Assembly: GCA_902778855.1 (NCBI GenBank)
Contig: CACYZM010000026.1
Location: 1-41,483 of the forward strand
Reading direction: 5' to 3'
DNA from: an uncultured Bacteroidia bacterium
GTDB taxonomy: Bacteria > Bacteroidota > Bacteroidia > Bacteroidales > UBA932
DNA length: 41,483 nucleotides
Shown: in pieces, positions 1-8,403 of the stretch
Numbering within the stretch: the stretch's first letter is position 1
How the letters are laid out: each line of letters begins with the position of its first letter
Notes under the pieces: generated by a model
Database searches by the model: none
The model's input: the letters and a program-made list of their open reading frames with translations, nothing else
Told to the model about the DNA's origin: nothing
Program-made: the position numbers and the translations under genes

Positions 1-851
1 TAGGCCTCCACCACGTTGGGCATCTCAGCCTTGCAGGGGCCGCACCAGGAGGCCCAGAAATCGACGAGTACCCAGTTGCCCTGGCCGACATACTCGCTCA
101 GCTTGTGCATCTTTCCGTTGGGATCGGCTTCCTCGAGATCAATGAACTTCTGGCCGATAATCGCATTCTTGGCCTTTTCGGCGGCACGCTCTTCGGCGGA
201 CGACTCATCGACCTTGTTCTTGAAGTTCACGACATACGGATGCTGGGTGAAGGGCGAACCGGAAGCCATCAATTCATCAAACTTGTCATAACCGACGAGG
301 GAAGGGATAGCTTCGATCTGGGAGACCGGAATGAGGTTGTCCTTGTTGTCCTCGATCGCCTGGAGGAGGAAATCGATATATTCATCGACCTTGTCCTGAT
401 ACACAACGGTAAACGCTTCTTCCTGCGCCTGCTGCTCCGCTTCGGGGAGTGCGAGGAAGGCCTGGATCTTCTCATTCAAATCGGTAAGGATGGCGCCGCC
501 CTGCCTGTCCACATCGGAGAGTTTCACATTGAGCGGAGAGCCGGTCACGGTGCTGTCGGCGAGGTTGATCTTCACGGCCTTGCCATCATTGAAGAGCGGG
601 AACATCCATTCCCAGCCTTCCACGTCCACCCGCAGGAAGGCATCCTTGTCGGCCTTTCCCTTCATCTGGAAAGCTCCGTTGGCAACAACGGCACTGTCGA
701 TGGGCGTATCGCTGATTCGGTCAATCAGGAGAACACGGGCGCCGTCGACCGGCGCGTTGATACCCGAAATGTCATACTTGGCACCGTCTCCGGAGCAGGC
801 CAGCGCAAACGCAGCCGCGAGCGCCAGCATAAGGATAGAAGTTTTTTTCAT
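1..851 (-). CDS. TlpA-like thioredoxin-fold lipoprotein (C-terminus cut by window edge)
   Basis: The frame opens at ATG 851 and runs off the window, so the C-terminus is missing. Residues 1-20 form a lipoprotein signal ending in a lipobox-like ALACS. An all-beta N-terminal part of the DUF4369 type follows, then a charged helical linker. The thioredoxin fold begins near residue 250 (GQKFIDLEEADPNGK), with the active site WCGPC after VDFWAS (bases about 34-60). Family members of this DUF4369-TlpA type are periplasm-facing thiol-disulfide proteins of Bacteroidota; the substrate is unknown. The gene starts 13 nt after the stop of the minus-strand gene at 865-1614 and is probably co-transcribed with it. 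Start and active site are clear; the specific function is not. Confidence 0.85.
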   Translation of the reverse strand, partial: MKKTSILMLALAAAFALACSGDGAKYDISGINAPVDGARVLLIDRISDTPIDSAVVANGAFQMKGKADKDAFLRVDVEGWEWMFPLFNDGKAVKINLADSTVTGSPLNVKLSDVDRQGGAILTDLNEKIQAFLALPEAEQQAQEEAFTVVYQDKVDEYIDFLLQAIEDNKDNLIPVSQIEAIPSLVGYDKFDELMASGSPFTQHPYVVNFKNKVDESSAEERAAEKAKNAIIGQKFIDLEEADPNGKMHKLSEYVGQGNWVLVDFWASWCGPCKAEMPNVVEA

Positions 852-864
852 ATACGGTTTGGTT

Positions 865-1614
865 TTATTGTTTCTGTGCTTTCTTGCCTTCCTCCCGCGC
901 GTGTTCCAGCACCTGCATGCGTTCCGTCATCTCGCGCAGGAACGGGTTCCCCTCCTGATCCACCGCATCCGATTGCATGGCTTCGCGGAGCTTCTGCTGC
1001 TCGGCGCTGAACACATCGAGTTCCGCATCGCTGACCTTCATCATCAGCTTGCATTGCTCGAAATCCGCCTGCATCTCACTCCGCAGCGACTGGCTGTAGA
1101 GCAGGAAGATTGTGGAGTCGAATTCCGACAGGCTGTCGTAAAGCCTGATTGCTTCCGCGGCATCCTTCATAAAATCGGAGACCACATTTTTTTTATACAT
1201 GGCCCGTTTATCGTAGAACGACGAGACAGTCTGGACAAACAGGACGCTGCCCAGGGTATTGATCGTCTCGATACTGGATTTGAAGATATTTTCCGTGGTA
1301 ACGGGGTATTCCAAGACCGGAGTATTAGCGGCCAACTGAGCAAAACCGACCTGCTGATAGCGCTGCGGATGGGCGACCAGGTCGACCTGCAGGTCAAAGA
1401 AATCGCGCATTTTCTGCTCGCACTGGGCGATTCCGTCCAGCGTCTGGCGCATGTCATACATCACCATCATCACCATTTCGCGCTTCTCGGCGTTCTGCTT
1501 CTTGCGCTCGACGATGGCGGTGGTGCCGAAGGTGAGGATGATGGAGATCGTGGTGGCGGCCAGCGTCATCAGGAATCTTTTCAGCTGGGAGGGTTTTCCG
1601 CTTTCCTTTTTCAT
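865..1614 (-). CDS. Membrane-anchored protein of unknown function (paralogue of the gene at 20547-21806)
   Basis: 249 aa. A positively charged N-terminus (MKKESGKPSQLKR) is followed by one membrane helix at about residues 14-36, then a mostly helical domain, probably extracytoplasmic, rich in charged residues and ending in a coiled-coil-like tail. I recognise no family. It resembles the first half of the protein at 20547-21806: same N-terminal anchor, then VMMVMYDMRQTLDGI against TMVVYDIDEMIREM, VDLVAHPQ against MSLVSHPEK, and SSFYDKRAMYKK against TRFYDNVQKCYLR. It is the first gene of a two-gene minus-strand unit with the thioredoxin-like gene. ATG 1614 is the natural start, with an AT-rich upstream region containing TAACTTTA as a weak -7 candidate. 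Confidence 0.7.
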   Translation of the reverse strand: MKKESGKPSQLKRFLMTLAATTISIILTFGTTAIVERKKQNAEKREMVMMVMYDMRQTLDGIAQCEQKMRDFFDLQVDLVAHPQRYQQVGFAQLAANTPVLEYPVTTENIFKSSIETINTLGSVLFVQTVSSFYDKRAMYKKNVVSDFMKDAAEAIRLYDSLSEFDSTIFLLYSQSLRSEMQADFEQCKLMMKVSDAELDVFSAEQQKLREAMQSDAVDQEGNPFLREMTERMQVLEHAREEGKKAQKQ

Positions 1615-1664
1615 AAACGCTTAGGTTCAAAGTCGTAAAGTTAGCATTTTTCCGAATAAAAGCG

Positions 1665-1672
1665 TATATTTG
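1665..1672 (+). promoter_or_regulatory. Bacteroidota -7 element (TATATTTG)
   Basis: TATATTTG matches the TAnnTTTG consensus and lies 18 bp upstream of ATG 1691. It would drive the 43-aa ORF and the cation transporter. No clean TTTG -33 box is visible. Confidence 0.5.
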
Positions 1673-1690
1673 GTTTCATAATCAAGGCCT

Positions 1691-1822
1691 ATGAAAAAGA
1701 TATTGATTTCCATGACGGTAATTGCCTTTGCCTGGATCGCGGGGGCGCAGAATCCGACCGTCGTTGACCTTTCCGTGGTGACGCAGATGCACCTGACAAC
1801 CATCGACGAAGCGGCGAAATGA
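1691..1822 (+). CDS. 43-aa ORF with signal peptide, translationally coupled to the CDF transporter
   Basis: The frame encodes MKKILISMTVIAFAWIAGAQ followed by 23 residues (NPTVVDLSVV...IDEAAK). The first 20 residues look like a typical Bacteroidota Sec signal with cleavage after GAQ. The stop (TGA 1820-1822) overlaps the transporter start (ATG 1819) as ATGA, which suggests translational coupling. A good -7 element sits upstream. It could be a genuine secreted peptide, a leader that sets transporter translation, or the 5' stub of a larger gene whose body was deleted. The short mature part has no recognisable motif. Confidence 0.45.
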   Translation: MKKILISMTVIAFAWIAGAQNPTVVDLSVVTQMHLTTIDEAAK

Positions 1823-2703
1823 CGCGGGAAAAGGAAATCTATAAGGTCACGATGATTGGCGGAATCGCCAATCTGCTGCTGGTGGGATTTAAATTCGCCG
1901 CCGGCATCGCCGGTCATTCCGGCGCGATGATGGCCGATGCCGTCCACTCGGTCTCCGACTTCGTGACCGACGTCGTGGTCCTCGCCTTCGTCGGCGTCAG
2001 CGCCCGGCCGCAGGACCGTTCGCACGATTTCGGCCACGGCAAATTCGAGACGGTCGCCACGCTGTTCATCGGCCTGGCCCTGGCCGCCGCGGCCATCGGC
2101 ATTGTCATCAACGGCGCCGGCAAGTTCGCGGCCTGGCTCCAGGGCGAGAGTCTCCCCTCGCCTGGCAAGATCGCTCTCTGGGGCGCACTGATATCCATCG
2201 CCGTCAAGGAAGCGATCTACCGCTACACAGCAGCCAAAGGGAAGAAACTCGAATCGAAAGCCGTCATCGCCAACGCCTGGCACCACCGCTCCGACGCCCT
2301 CTCTTCCATCGGCGCCGCCATCGGCATCGCCGGCGCCATCTTCCTCGGAGAGCGCTGGACGGTGCTCGATCCGCTGGCATCCATCGTCGTGGGCGCGATG
2401 CTGATCAAAGTCGCCTGGGACCTGCTCGGCCCCAGCCTCGGAGAGCTCACGGAGCAATCGCTTCCCGACGAAACGGAGAAGGAAATCCTGGACCTCGTGC
2501 AATCCGTACCCGGGGTGTCCGACCCGCACAACCTGCGTACCCGCCGCATCGGCAATCACATCGCCGCGGAGGTGCATATCCGGCTCGACGGGTCGATGCC
2601 GCTGAGCGAGGCGCACGACAAGGCGTCGGCCATCGAGCGCCAATTCAAGGAGCGCTTCGGCCCAGAAGCCCACATCATCATCCATATGGAGCCTGCGCCG
2701 TAG
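1819..2703 (+). CDS. Cation diffusion facilitator (CDF) family metal exporter
   Basis: 294 aa, the usual length for bacterial FieF/YiiP-type CDF proteins, which exchange divalent metal for protons at the inner membrane. Transmembrane segment 2 carries ADAVHSVSD (H43, D47) and segment 5 carries HHRSD (H155, D159). Together they form an HD-HD tetrahedral site, where E. coli YiiP has D in place of H43. The conserved loop HDFGHGKFE follows segment 2. The C-terminal ~85 residues form the cytoplasmic metallochaperone-like domain (VHIRLDG..., ending HIIIHMEP). The HD-HD arrangement is the one associated with zinc selectivity in eukaryotic ZnT proteins, so Zn(II) is the most likely substrate by inference. 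It is coupled to the upstream 43-aa ORF by ATGA. Confidence 0.93.
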   Translation: MTREKEIYKVTMIGGIANLLLVGFKFAAGIAGHSGAMMADAVHSVSDFVTDVVVLAFVGVSARPQDRSHDFGHGKFETVATLFIGLALAAAAIGIVINGAGKFAAWLQGESLPSPGKIALWGALISIAVKEAIYRYTAAKGKKLESKAVIANAWHHRSDALSSIGAAIGIAGAIFLGERWTVLDPLASIVVGAMLIKVAWDLLGPSLGELTEQSLPDETEKEILDLVQSVPGVSDPHNLRTRRIGNHIAAEVHIRLDGSMPLSEAHDKASAIERQFKERFGPEAHIIIHMEPAP

Positions 2704-2713
2704 CGGCGGGCGG

Positions 2714-3583
2714 TCAGATCAGCATCCGCGTCTGCTTCCGGTACTCGGCGTAGCCGGGCTTGCGCTCAAGCTGGCGGCGCTCCATCATCGGTATGCTGAT
2801 GAAAAGGAAGAGCGCGGTCATCGCGACAGGCGCCAGGATGAGCCAGTCGATGCCGCGGAGCGACGCGTACATCAGCCACACACCCCACCACATCTGCACT
2901 TCGCCGAAATAATTGGGATGGCGGCCGTGTTTCCACAGGCCCACATTGCAATACTGCCCCGGGTGCGCATTGCGGAAGCGATGGATCTGCGTATCGGCCA
3001 CGAGCTGGATGGTCGCGGAAGACAGGCAGACGATGAAGCCCAGCCAGGTAAGCCAGTTCGCAGAAGCAGCCCCTGCCTCGGACGCATCAAAGAGACCGAA
3101 GCCCGGCAGCATGCAGGCAAAGACCAGCAGCGTGGGCATCATATTCAGGCCGAAGAAATTGATCAGGTGGAACACCAGCGGCGACTGCGTCTCGCGATAG
3201 CGGGTATAGCGCCAGTCTTCGTGGTCCAGGCCCTTGAACGTATAGGCCCAGTTGCCCGTGAGCCGGATGCCCCAGTACCAGACGGCGATCAGCAGGAGTA
3301 CGACGGGCAGCGTGAAGCAGTCCTTATACACGGCCCAGGCGGTGAACATCACCGGCGGGGCGACGCTCCAATACGGGTCATAGACCGACACATTGCGGAA
3401 TACCAGGCCGAAAAACCAGGTGATGACCGTGGCCACCACGTCGGCCAGCAAGAGAGCCCACAATTCGGCCATCGAGGCCGCGGCCCAGCCGAACACCAGA
3501 AAACCTGCCCACGCAGCGACGGCATACACGGCCGCGATGATGGCGATACTGAGAGATCTTTTCACGGAAAAATGACGGTTCAA
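2714..3583 (-). CDS. DUF1295 / steroid 5-alpha-reductase C-terminal-like membrane protein
   Basis: About 289 aa with six or seven hydrophobic helices. The family signature lies near residues 215-240: LWKHGRHPNYFGEVQMWWG, matching the RHPNYFGE motif of DUF1295 and isoprenylcysteine-methyltransferase-like proteins. The C-terminus, MMERRQLERKPGYAEYRKQT, is also typical. Members are integral membrane oxidoreductases or methyltransferases of mostly unknown substrate. The start is uncertain: the open frame begins at TTG 3583, and GTG 3565 (VKRSLSI) is an alternative; there is no upstream ATG in frame. It converges on the CDF gene with only 10 nt between stops. Confidence 0.85.
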   Translation of the reverse strand: MNRHFSVKRSLSIAIIAAVYAVAAWAGFLVFGWAAASMAELWALLLADVVATVITWFFGLVFRNVSVYDPYWSVAPPVMFTAWAVYKDCFTLPVVLLLIAVWYWGIRLTGNWAYTFKGLDHEDWRYTRYRETQSPLVFHLINFFGLNMMPTLLVFACMLPGFGLFDASEAGAASANWLTWLGFIVCLSSATIQLVADTQIHRFRNAHPGQYCNVGLWKHGRHPNYFGEVQMWWGVWLMYASLRGIDWLILAPVAMTALFLFISIPMMERRQLERKPGYAEYRKQTRMLI

Positions 3584-3629
3584 GGTTTTATTCGGCCATA
3601 AAAATAATCATTTTTCCGCGTTCAATTCG

Positions 3630-3637
3630 TATCTTTA
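3630..3637 (+). promoter_or_regulatory. Bacteroidota -7 element (TATCTTTA)
   Basis: TATCTTTA is a 7/8 match to TAnnTTTG and ends 4 nt before ATG 3642. Transcription would start at or just inside the start codon, so the message for the Nim-like gene may be nearly leaderless. Confidence 0.5.
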
Positions 3638-3641
3638 GGGT

Positions 3642-4118
3642 ATGAAAGAATTCCGACCGCTCCGAAGAATCAAACAGTCCGCTTCCGAGGAGGAATGCCT
3701 GTCGCTGCTCCAATCCGCCCCGCGCGGCATTCTGTCCGTGACGGGAGAAAACGGCTACCCCTACGGGGTTCCGATGAATTTCGTCTACCGCGAAGGGAAG
3801 ATCTACTTCCACTGCGCCCGCGAAGGCCATAAGCTCGACGCCATCGGCGCCGACGACAAGGTGTGCTTCACCGTCCTGTCCGAACCCGTCCGCAACGAGG
3901 GCGAATGGTGGTACTGCCTCACCAGCGTCATCATTTTCGGCCGCATCGCCGTCCTCTCCGACCCAGCCCGGGTCGACGTCGGGCTCCGCGCCATGGCCGC
4001 CAAGTACTTCCCCGACGACTACGACCTCGAGACCGACCTCAAACGCAACGCGCCCCATGCCCTGGTCCTCGAACTCACCATCGACCATATGACCGGCAAA
4101 CACGTCCGGGAAAAATAA
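3642..4118 (+). CDS. Nim-like pyridoxamine 5'-phosphate-oxidase-fold flavoprotein
   Basis: 158 aa, the usual length of NimA-type proteins. The N-terminus LRRIKQSASEEECLSLL, then GYPYGVPMNF and the strand KIYFHCAREGHKLDAI (H57, H63), match the NimA/YbjP-like branch of the PNPOx split barrel. Nim proteins bind flavin and have been linked to reduction of 5-nitroimidazole drugs. Many chromosomal relatives have no known resistance role, so I assign only the family. The gene is followed after 6 nt by the GH27 gene and probably shares its transcript. Confidence 0.85.
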   Translation: MKEFRPLRRIKQSASEEECLSLLQSAPRGILSVTGENGYPYGVPMNFVYREGKIYFHCAREGHKLDAIGADDKVCFTVLSEPVRNEGEWWYCLTSVIIFGRIAVLSDPARVDVGLRAMAAKYFPDDYDLETDLKRNAPHALVLELTIDHMTGKHVREK

Positions 4119-4124
4119 CTCGCT

Positions 4125-7100
4125 ATGAAAAGGAAAGCCATCCCCACGATTCTGCTTCTGTTCTTCCTGAGCCTCTTCACGGCCTTCGGCCAGGAGGTGA
4201 CGGTTTCCGACGCCCGGTTCTGCAAGGGCGACGACCCGGCGTTCAGCGCCCCGGGCTACGATGACGCGACCTGGCCGGTCCTCTCGCTCGAGAAGGACTG
4301 GACAAAGCAAGGCATCGCCAACGCCTATGGCTACGGCTGGTACCGCATCCACGTGGTCATCCCCTCGTCGCTGAAGAAAGGCGCGGCCGACAAGGTCGTC
4401 CTCGACCTGGGCCCCATCGACGACAACGACGAGACCTGGTTCAACGGCCGCTTCGCGGGCAAGACCGACGGGTGGAACAAGCCCCGCCGCTATCTGGTCG
4501 ACGCGAAAAGCGTGAACTGGGACAAAGAGAACGTGATTGCCGTCCGCGTGTACAACGGCGGCGAGCCGGGCGGCTTCTACGAAGGCCCGGCCCGCATCGG
4601 CAAACCCGTGCTGAGCGACTTCGTGTCGATGTCGCTCACCGGCGGGAAAGGCGCCTGCAAGATGACGCTCCAGTCGGCCGTCAAATCGTCGGGCACCGTC
4701 AATATGAAAGTCATCAATCCGCTGACGGGCGAGACGGAAAACGCGCAGATGCGCCCCGTCCGGCTCAGCCCGAAGCAGCCGGTGACCCTCTCGTGGCCGA
4801 CGGAAGAGCAACGCATCGTGTCGGTAACCTATCGCGATGACAAGATCGACGGGGCGCTCGCCGCCAGTTACGAAGTGCCGTACATACTCACGCCGCCCGC
4901 GCCGGCTTCGCCGCGCTACAACGGCCCGCTGGTGTTCGGCGTCCGCCCCGGCTCGCCGGTGATCTTCCGCCTCGCCTTCTCGGGCGAGCGGCCGATGAAA
5001 TTCGCCGTGGAAGGCCTTCCGGCCGGCGTCAAGCTGGATGCGGAGCAGGGCGTGCTCAGCGGCAGCGTGAAGGAAAAGGGCGACTATCCGCTGGTGCTTG
5101 TCGCCACCAACGCGCACGGGGAAGTCCGGCAGGACTTCACCCTGAAAGTGGGCGACAAGATCGCCCTCACCCCGCCGATGGGCTGGAACTCCTGGAACTG
5201 CTGGGGCCTGAGTGTCTCGCAGGAGAAGGTGATGTCGTCGGCCGCCGCGCTCATCAACCGCGGCCTGGCCGATTACGGCTACGCCTACATCAACGTCGAT
5301 GACGCCTGGGAAGCCGAGGAGCGCGCGGCCGACGGCCGCATCGTGTGCAACGAGAAGTTCCCCGACATGAAGGGCCTGGGCGACTGGCTCCACGGCAACG
5401 GCCTCAAGCTGGGCATCTACTCCAGCCCGGGCGACCGCACCTGCGGCGGCTATCTCGGCTCGATCGACCACGAGAAGCAGGATGCCGAGACCTGGAACGA
5501 ATGGGGCGTCGACTACCTGAAATACGACTGGTGCGGCTACAGCAAAGTGTTCAACGCGCAGAACGACCGCTCCGTGTCTTCCTACATCCGCCCCTATCTG
5601 AAGATGCAGGAATTCCTGCGCCAGCAGCCGCGCGACATCTTCTACTCCCTGTGCCAGTACGGCATGGCCAACGTCTGGACCTGGGGGCCTTTCGTCGATG
5701 CCAACTCCTGGCGCACGACGGGCGACATCACCGACACCTGGCAATCGCTCTACCGCATCGGCTTCGAGCTGCAGCCCGAGCTCTACCCCTACGCCGGCCC
5801 CGGCCACTGGAATGACCCGGATATGCTCGTCGTGGGCAAGGTGGGCTGGAGCAACAACCTGCGCGACAGCCGCCTCACGCCCGACGAGCAGTACACCCAC
5901 ATCACCCTCTGGTCGCTGCTGGCCGCCAACATGCTCATCGGCTGCGACATCGCCCAGATCGATGACTTTACCTTCAACCTGCTGTGCAACAACGAGGTGA
6001 ACGCCGTCAACCAGGACGTTCTGGGCGTCCAGGCGCACCGCGACATCGATGAGGACGGCGTCCAGATCTGGAGCCGCCCGCTGGCCGACGGTTCCACGGC
6101 CATCGGCATCTTCAACCTCAACGACCAGCCGGTTCCGGTGAACATCGCCGGCGCCCTGGGCAAGCTGGGCCTGGCCGTTCCGGCCACGGTCCGCGACCTC
6201 TGGCGCCAGCAGGACATCGCCCCCGACACCTATGTTATCCCTCGGCACGGCGTGCGCTTCATCAAGTACTGCGCGCCCCAGCCGAAGGAGCCGGATCCGA
6301 AGTACATCGTCCAGATTTCCGTCGGCCACTGGAAAGCCCCGACTTTCTCCGCGGAGCAGATCATCGCCCGGCTCGACACCGTCAGCCGTCTGATCCCCAT
6401 TGAGAAGGTCATCATCGGCTGGAGCCTCGACAAAGACCTTTACAAGAAAGTCGGCGCGTACCTGCACGAGAAGGATATCCATATGCTCCTGTGGCTGCCG
6501 GTCTTTGCCGAGACCGAAGGCGTGCTCGACAATTCGCCGGCCGTAGACCTCTGGGGCCGGCTCCCCGCCGAGTATGCCGCGGGCGGCTTCCGCTTCAACT
6601 GCCCCACCGATCCGCATAACCTGGCCAATGTCGTGTCCCTGTACGACAAATGTTTCAGCGACTGCGGCTTTGACGGCGTATTCCTCGACCGCGTCCGCAC
6701 ACAGTCGTTCGTGAGCGGCGTCGGCGGCGTGCTGAACTGCGGCTGCCCGATTTGCGCCGCGCACTACGCTGCCGAAGGCGTCGATCTCGAGGAAGTGCGC
6801 AAGGCCTGGGAGCAGAAAGGCGACGATTTCCTGTCGGTCTCGAACTACGATCCGGTCACCGGTTTCGAATTCGCCGATCCGCTGGCAGCCGACTTCTTCC
6901 GGGCGAAGGGCCACATCGTGAGCAACTCCGTGGCGGCTGTCTGCGACAGCTTCCACCACCGCGGCCTCGAGGTCGGCCTCGACCTGTATGCGCCGTTCAT
7001 GGCGCCGTTCGTCGGGCAGGACTACGACATCCTCTCGCGCCACGCCGACTTCATCAAGCCGATGCTCTACCGTATGACTTTCGCGCCTGCCGGCATGGGC

Positions 7101-7385
7101 TATGAATACGACCTGCTGCGGAAAGCGATTCCGGGTGCGAAGGGTTACCCCGACCTCAAGATGGACGTGGACTTCCTGGAATCCCAGCTGGAAGCGATGG
7201 CAGACTGCCCGTGCGCCAAGTATCCGGGCATCGAGATCAATTACCGGGCGGACATCGTCCCTACCTCGCCGGAATATGTGGCCGAATCACTGGCAGCGGT
7301 CATGCGCTACCACTTCGACGGCCTCGACCTGTCGTGGAACATTATGGAAGCGCCCGACGCGCATATCGCGTGTTTAGGGAAATAG
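4125..7385 (+). CDS. Secreted GH27 alpha-galactosidase with an additional C-terminal TIM-barrel
   Basis: 1086 aa. Residues 1-22 are a signal peptide. Residues ~25-175 look like a jelly-roll galactose-binding domain (WYRIHVVIPSS, VIAVRVYNGGEPGGFYEGP). Residues ~265-345 form a putative Ig module (FAVEGLPAGVKLDAEQGVLSG). The GH27 barrel starts at LTPPMGWNSWNCWG (~348). It carries nucleophile D468 in YLKYDWCGY and acid/base D534 in RTTGDITDTW, aligned with D170 and D231 of human alpha-galactosidase A, and also has GPGHWNDPDML. Residues ~720-1086 look like a second, uncharacterised glycosidase-like barrel (GFDGVFLDR, then a CGCPIC cluster, MLYRMTFAPAG). The substrate is probably an alpha-galactoside of plant or mucosal origin. 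The 3' end overlaps the convergent gene by 44 bp. Confidence 0.9.
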   Translation: MKRKAIPTILLLFFLSLFTAFGQEVTVSDARFCKGDDPAFSAPGYDDATWPVLSLEKDWTKQGIANAYGYGWYRIHVVIPSSLKKGAADKVVLDLGPIDDNDETWFNGRFAGKTDGWNKPRRYLVDAKSVNWDKENVIAVRVYNGGEPGGFYEGPARIGKPVLSDFVSMSLTGGKGACKMTLQSAVKSSGTVNMKVINPLTGETENAQMRPVRLSPKQPVTLSWPTEEQRIVSVTYRDDKIDGALAASYEVPYILTPPAPASPRYNGPLVFGVRPGSPVIFRLAFSGERPMKFAVEGLPAGVKLDAEQGVLSGSVKEKGDYPLVLVATNAHGEVRQDFTLKVGDKIALTPPMGWNSWNCWGLSVSQEKVMSSAAALINRGLADYGYAYINVDDAWEAEERAADGRIVCNEKFPDMKGLGDWLHGNGLKLGIYSSPGDRTCGGYLGSIDHEKQDAETWNEWGVDYLKYDWCGYSKVFNAQNDRSVSSYIRPYLKMQEFLRQQPRDIFYSLCQYGMANVWTWGPFVDANSWRTTGDITDTWQSLYRIGFELQPELYPYAGPGHWNDPDMLVVGKVGWSNNLRDSRLTPDEQYTHITLWSLLAANMLIGCDIAQIDDFTFNLLCNNEVNAVNQDVLGVQAHRDIDEDGVQIWSRPLADGSTAIGIFNLNDQPVPVNIAGALGKLGLAVPATVRDLWRQQDIAPDTYVIPRHGVRFIKYCAPQPKEPDPKYIVQISVGHWKAPTFSAEQIIARLDTVSRLIPIEKVIIGWSLDKDLYKKVGAYLHEKDIHMLLWLPVFAETEGVLDNSPAVDLWGRLPAEYAAGGFRFNCPTDPHNLANVVSLYDKCFSDCGFDGVFLDRVRTQSFVSGVGGVLNCGCPICAAHYAAEGVDLEEVRKAWEQKGDDFLSVSNYDPVTGFEFADPLAADFFRAKGHIVSNSVAAVCDSFHHRGLEVGLDLYAPFMAPFVGQDYDILSRHADFIKPMLYRMTFAPAGMGYEYDLLRKAIPGAKGYPDLKMDVDFLESQLEAMADCPCAKYPGIEINYRADIVPTSPEYVAESLAAVMRYHFDGLDLSWNIMEAPDAHIACLGK

Positions 7386-8403
7386 CGATGCTGAGGGCGG
7401 CGATCAGCAGGCCGACCGGGACGATGGCCCAGACCGGAACGTCCATCCCGATGCTGACAGAGGCGATCACCAGCCACTGGACAATGTAGATGACATTCAG
7501 GCGCCGCGCGACGGCGCCTATTTTTTTCTGGAGCCAGCCGTGCAGACCCAGGGAAATACGGTAGCAGAGGAACAGCTGGAGGCCGACGACCAGCAGCGTC
7601 CAGAGCGACACCGGGAAGCGCTGGACGTAATAGATATCGTCGGCCAGCGCAAAGTTGTCGAGCAGATTCCAGCCTGTCAAAACCATCCCGAGGCTGACTG
7701 CGACCAGCCCGGCCGCCGATACCAGCGCCAGGCGGTTGTACATCTTCCGCTTATCCGAAACGGTCTGCAGGAACTCGCCGAACAGGACGCCGAAGGCCGG
7801 ATACACGAACCAGAGTGACAGCGGGAAATACACGTTCGGGCTGGTGTAGAACACCAGGCCGACGGCGTACCGGGCCACGCCGGGCAGCGCGTCGAACCGG
7901 TGCAGCAGCAGCGTCCCGAGCGCCTGCAGCAGCAGCGCCACCGCCACCACGCCGTAGCGGCCGACTTTCAGCCGCGTGAGCAGCGCCATCAGCAGGAACG
8001 ACATCCCCGCGAACTGGAGGATGTCCACCATACAGATCGAATCGACCCACGACCAGCCGTACCAGGGATGCCCCTGTAGGCTCGAGAGCAGATACTGGCT
8101 GCCCCACACGGCCAGATTCAGCAGATAGCCGATCAGCAGCAGTCGCAATCCGCGCAGCGCGAACGCCCGCGGGTTGCAGTGCCGGGTATAGACCATGCCC
8201 ACCCCCATCGCGAACATAAATACCGGCGCCGCCAGCGGCCCGCCCAGAAACTCGAGCAAGCCGCGGAACAGGCTGTCGGGCCGGACGTCATAATCCACCA
8301 CGCTCAGCTCCTCATACACGTGGATGATCACCATGTACGGGATGGCGAGCGCCTTGGCGACGTCCAGTTCCCCCTGCCGGCCGGTATTGATCCGTTCGCG
8401 CAT
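7342..8403 (-). CDS. Multi-pass membrane acyltransferase-like protein (DUF1624/HGSNAT superfamily)
   Basis: 353 aa with about ten hydrophobic helices. The N-terminus ELDVAKALAIPYMVIIHVYEE resembles the 'D-ilRGlail-mvl-HvF' start of the heparan-alpha-glucosaminide N-acetyltransferase/DUF1624 and OpgC-like families, in which a histidine in the first helix takes part in acyl transfer across the membrane. Family placement rests on this motif and the topology only. Start ATG 8403 follows directly after the stop codon of the CE7-like esterase (8404-8406), so the two are translationally coupled. The C-terminus (last 44 nt) overlaps the end of the convergent GH27 gene. A role in acylating a surface glycan, paired with the esterase, is inference. 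Confidence 0.6.
   Translation of the reverse strand: MRERINTGRQGELDVAKALAIPYMVIIHVYEELSVVDYDVRPDSLFRGLLEFLGGPLAAPVFMFAMGVGMVYTRHCNPRAFALRGLRLLLIGYLLNLAVWGSQYLLSSLQGHPWYGWSWVDSICMVDILQFAGMSFLLMALLTRLKVGRYGVVAVALLLQALGTLLLHRFDALPGVARYAVGLVFYTSPNVYFPLSLWFVYPAFGVLFGEFLQTVSDKRKMYNRLALVSAAGLVAVSLGMVLTGWNLLDNFALADDIYYVQRFPVSLWTLLVVGLQLFLCYRISLGLHGWLQKKIGAVARRLNVIYIVQWLVIASVSIGMDVPVWAIVPVGLLIAALSIAISLNTRYARRALP

Noticed and set aside
3588-7043. A 1151-codon open frame on the minus strand
   Set aside because: It is antisense to the Nim-like and GH27 genes, whose catalytic motifs are certain. Its product is a low-complexity Val/Ala/Asp/Arg protein typical of shadow frames in GC-rich coding DNA.
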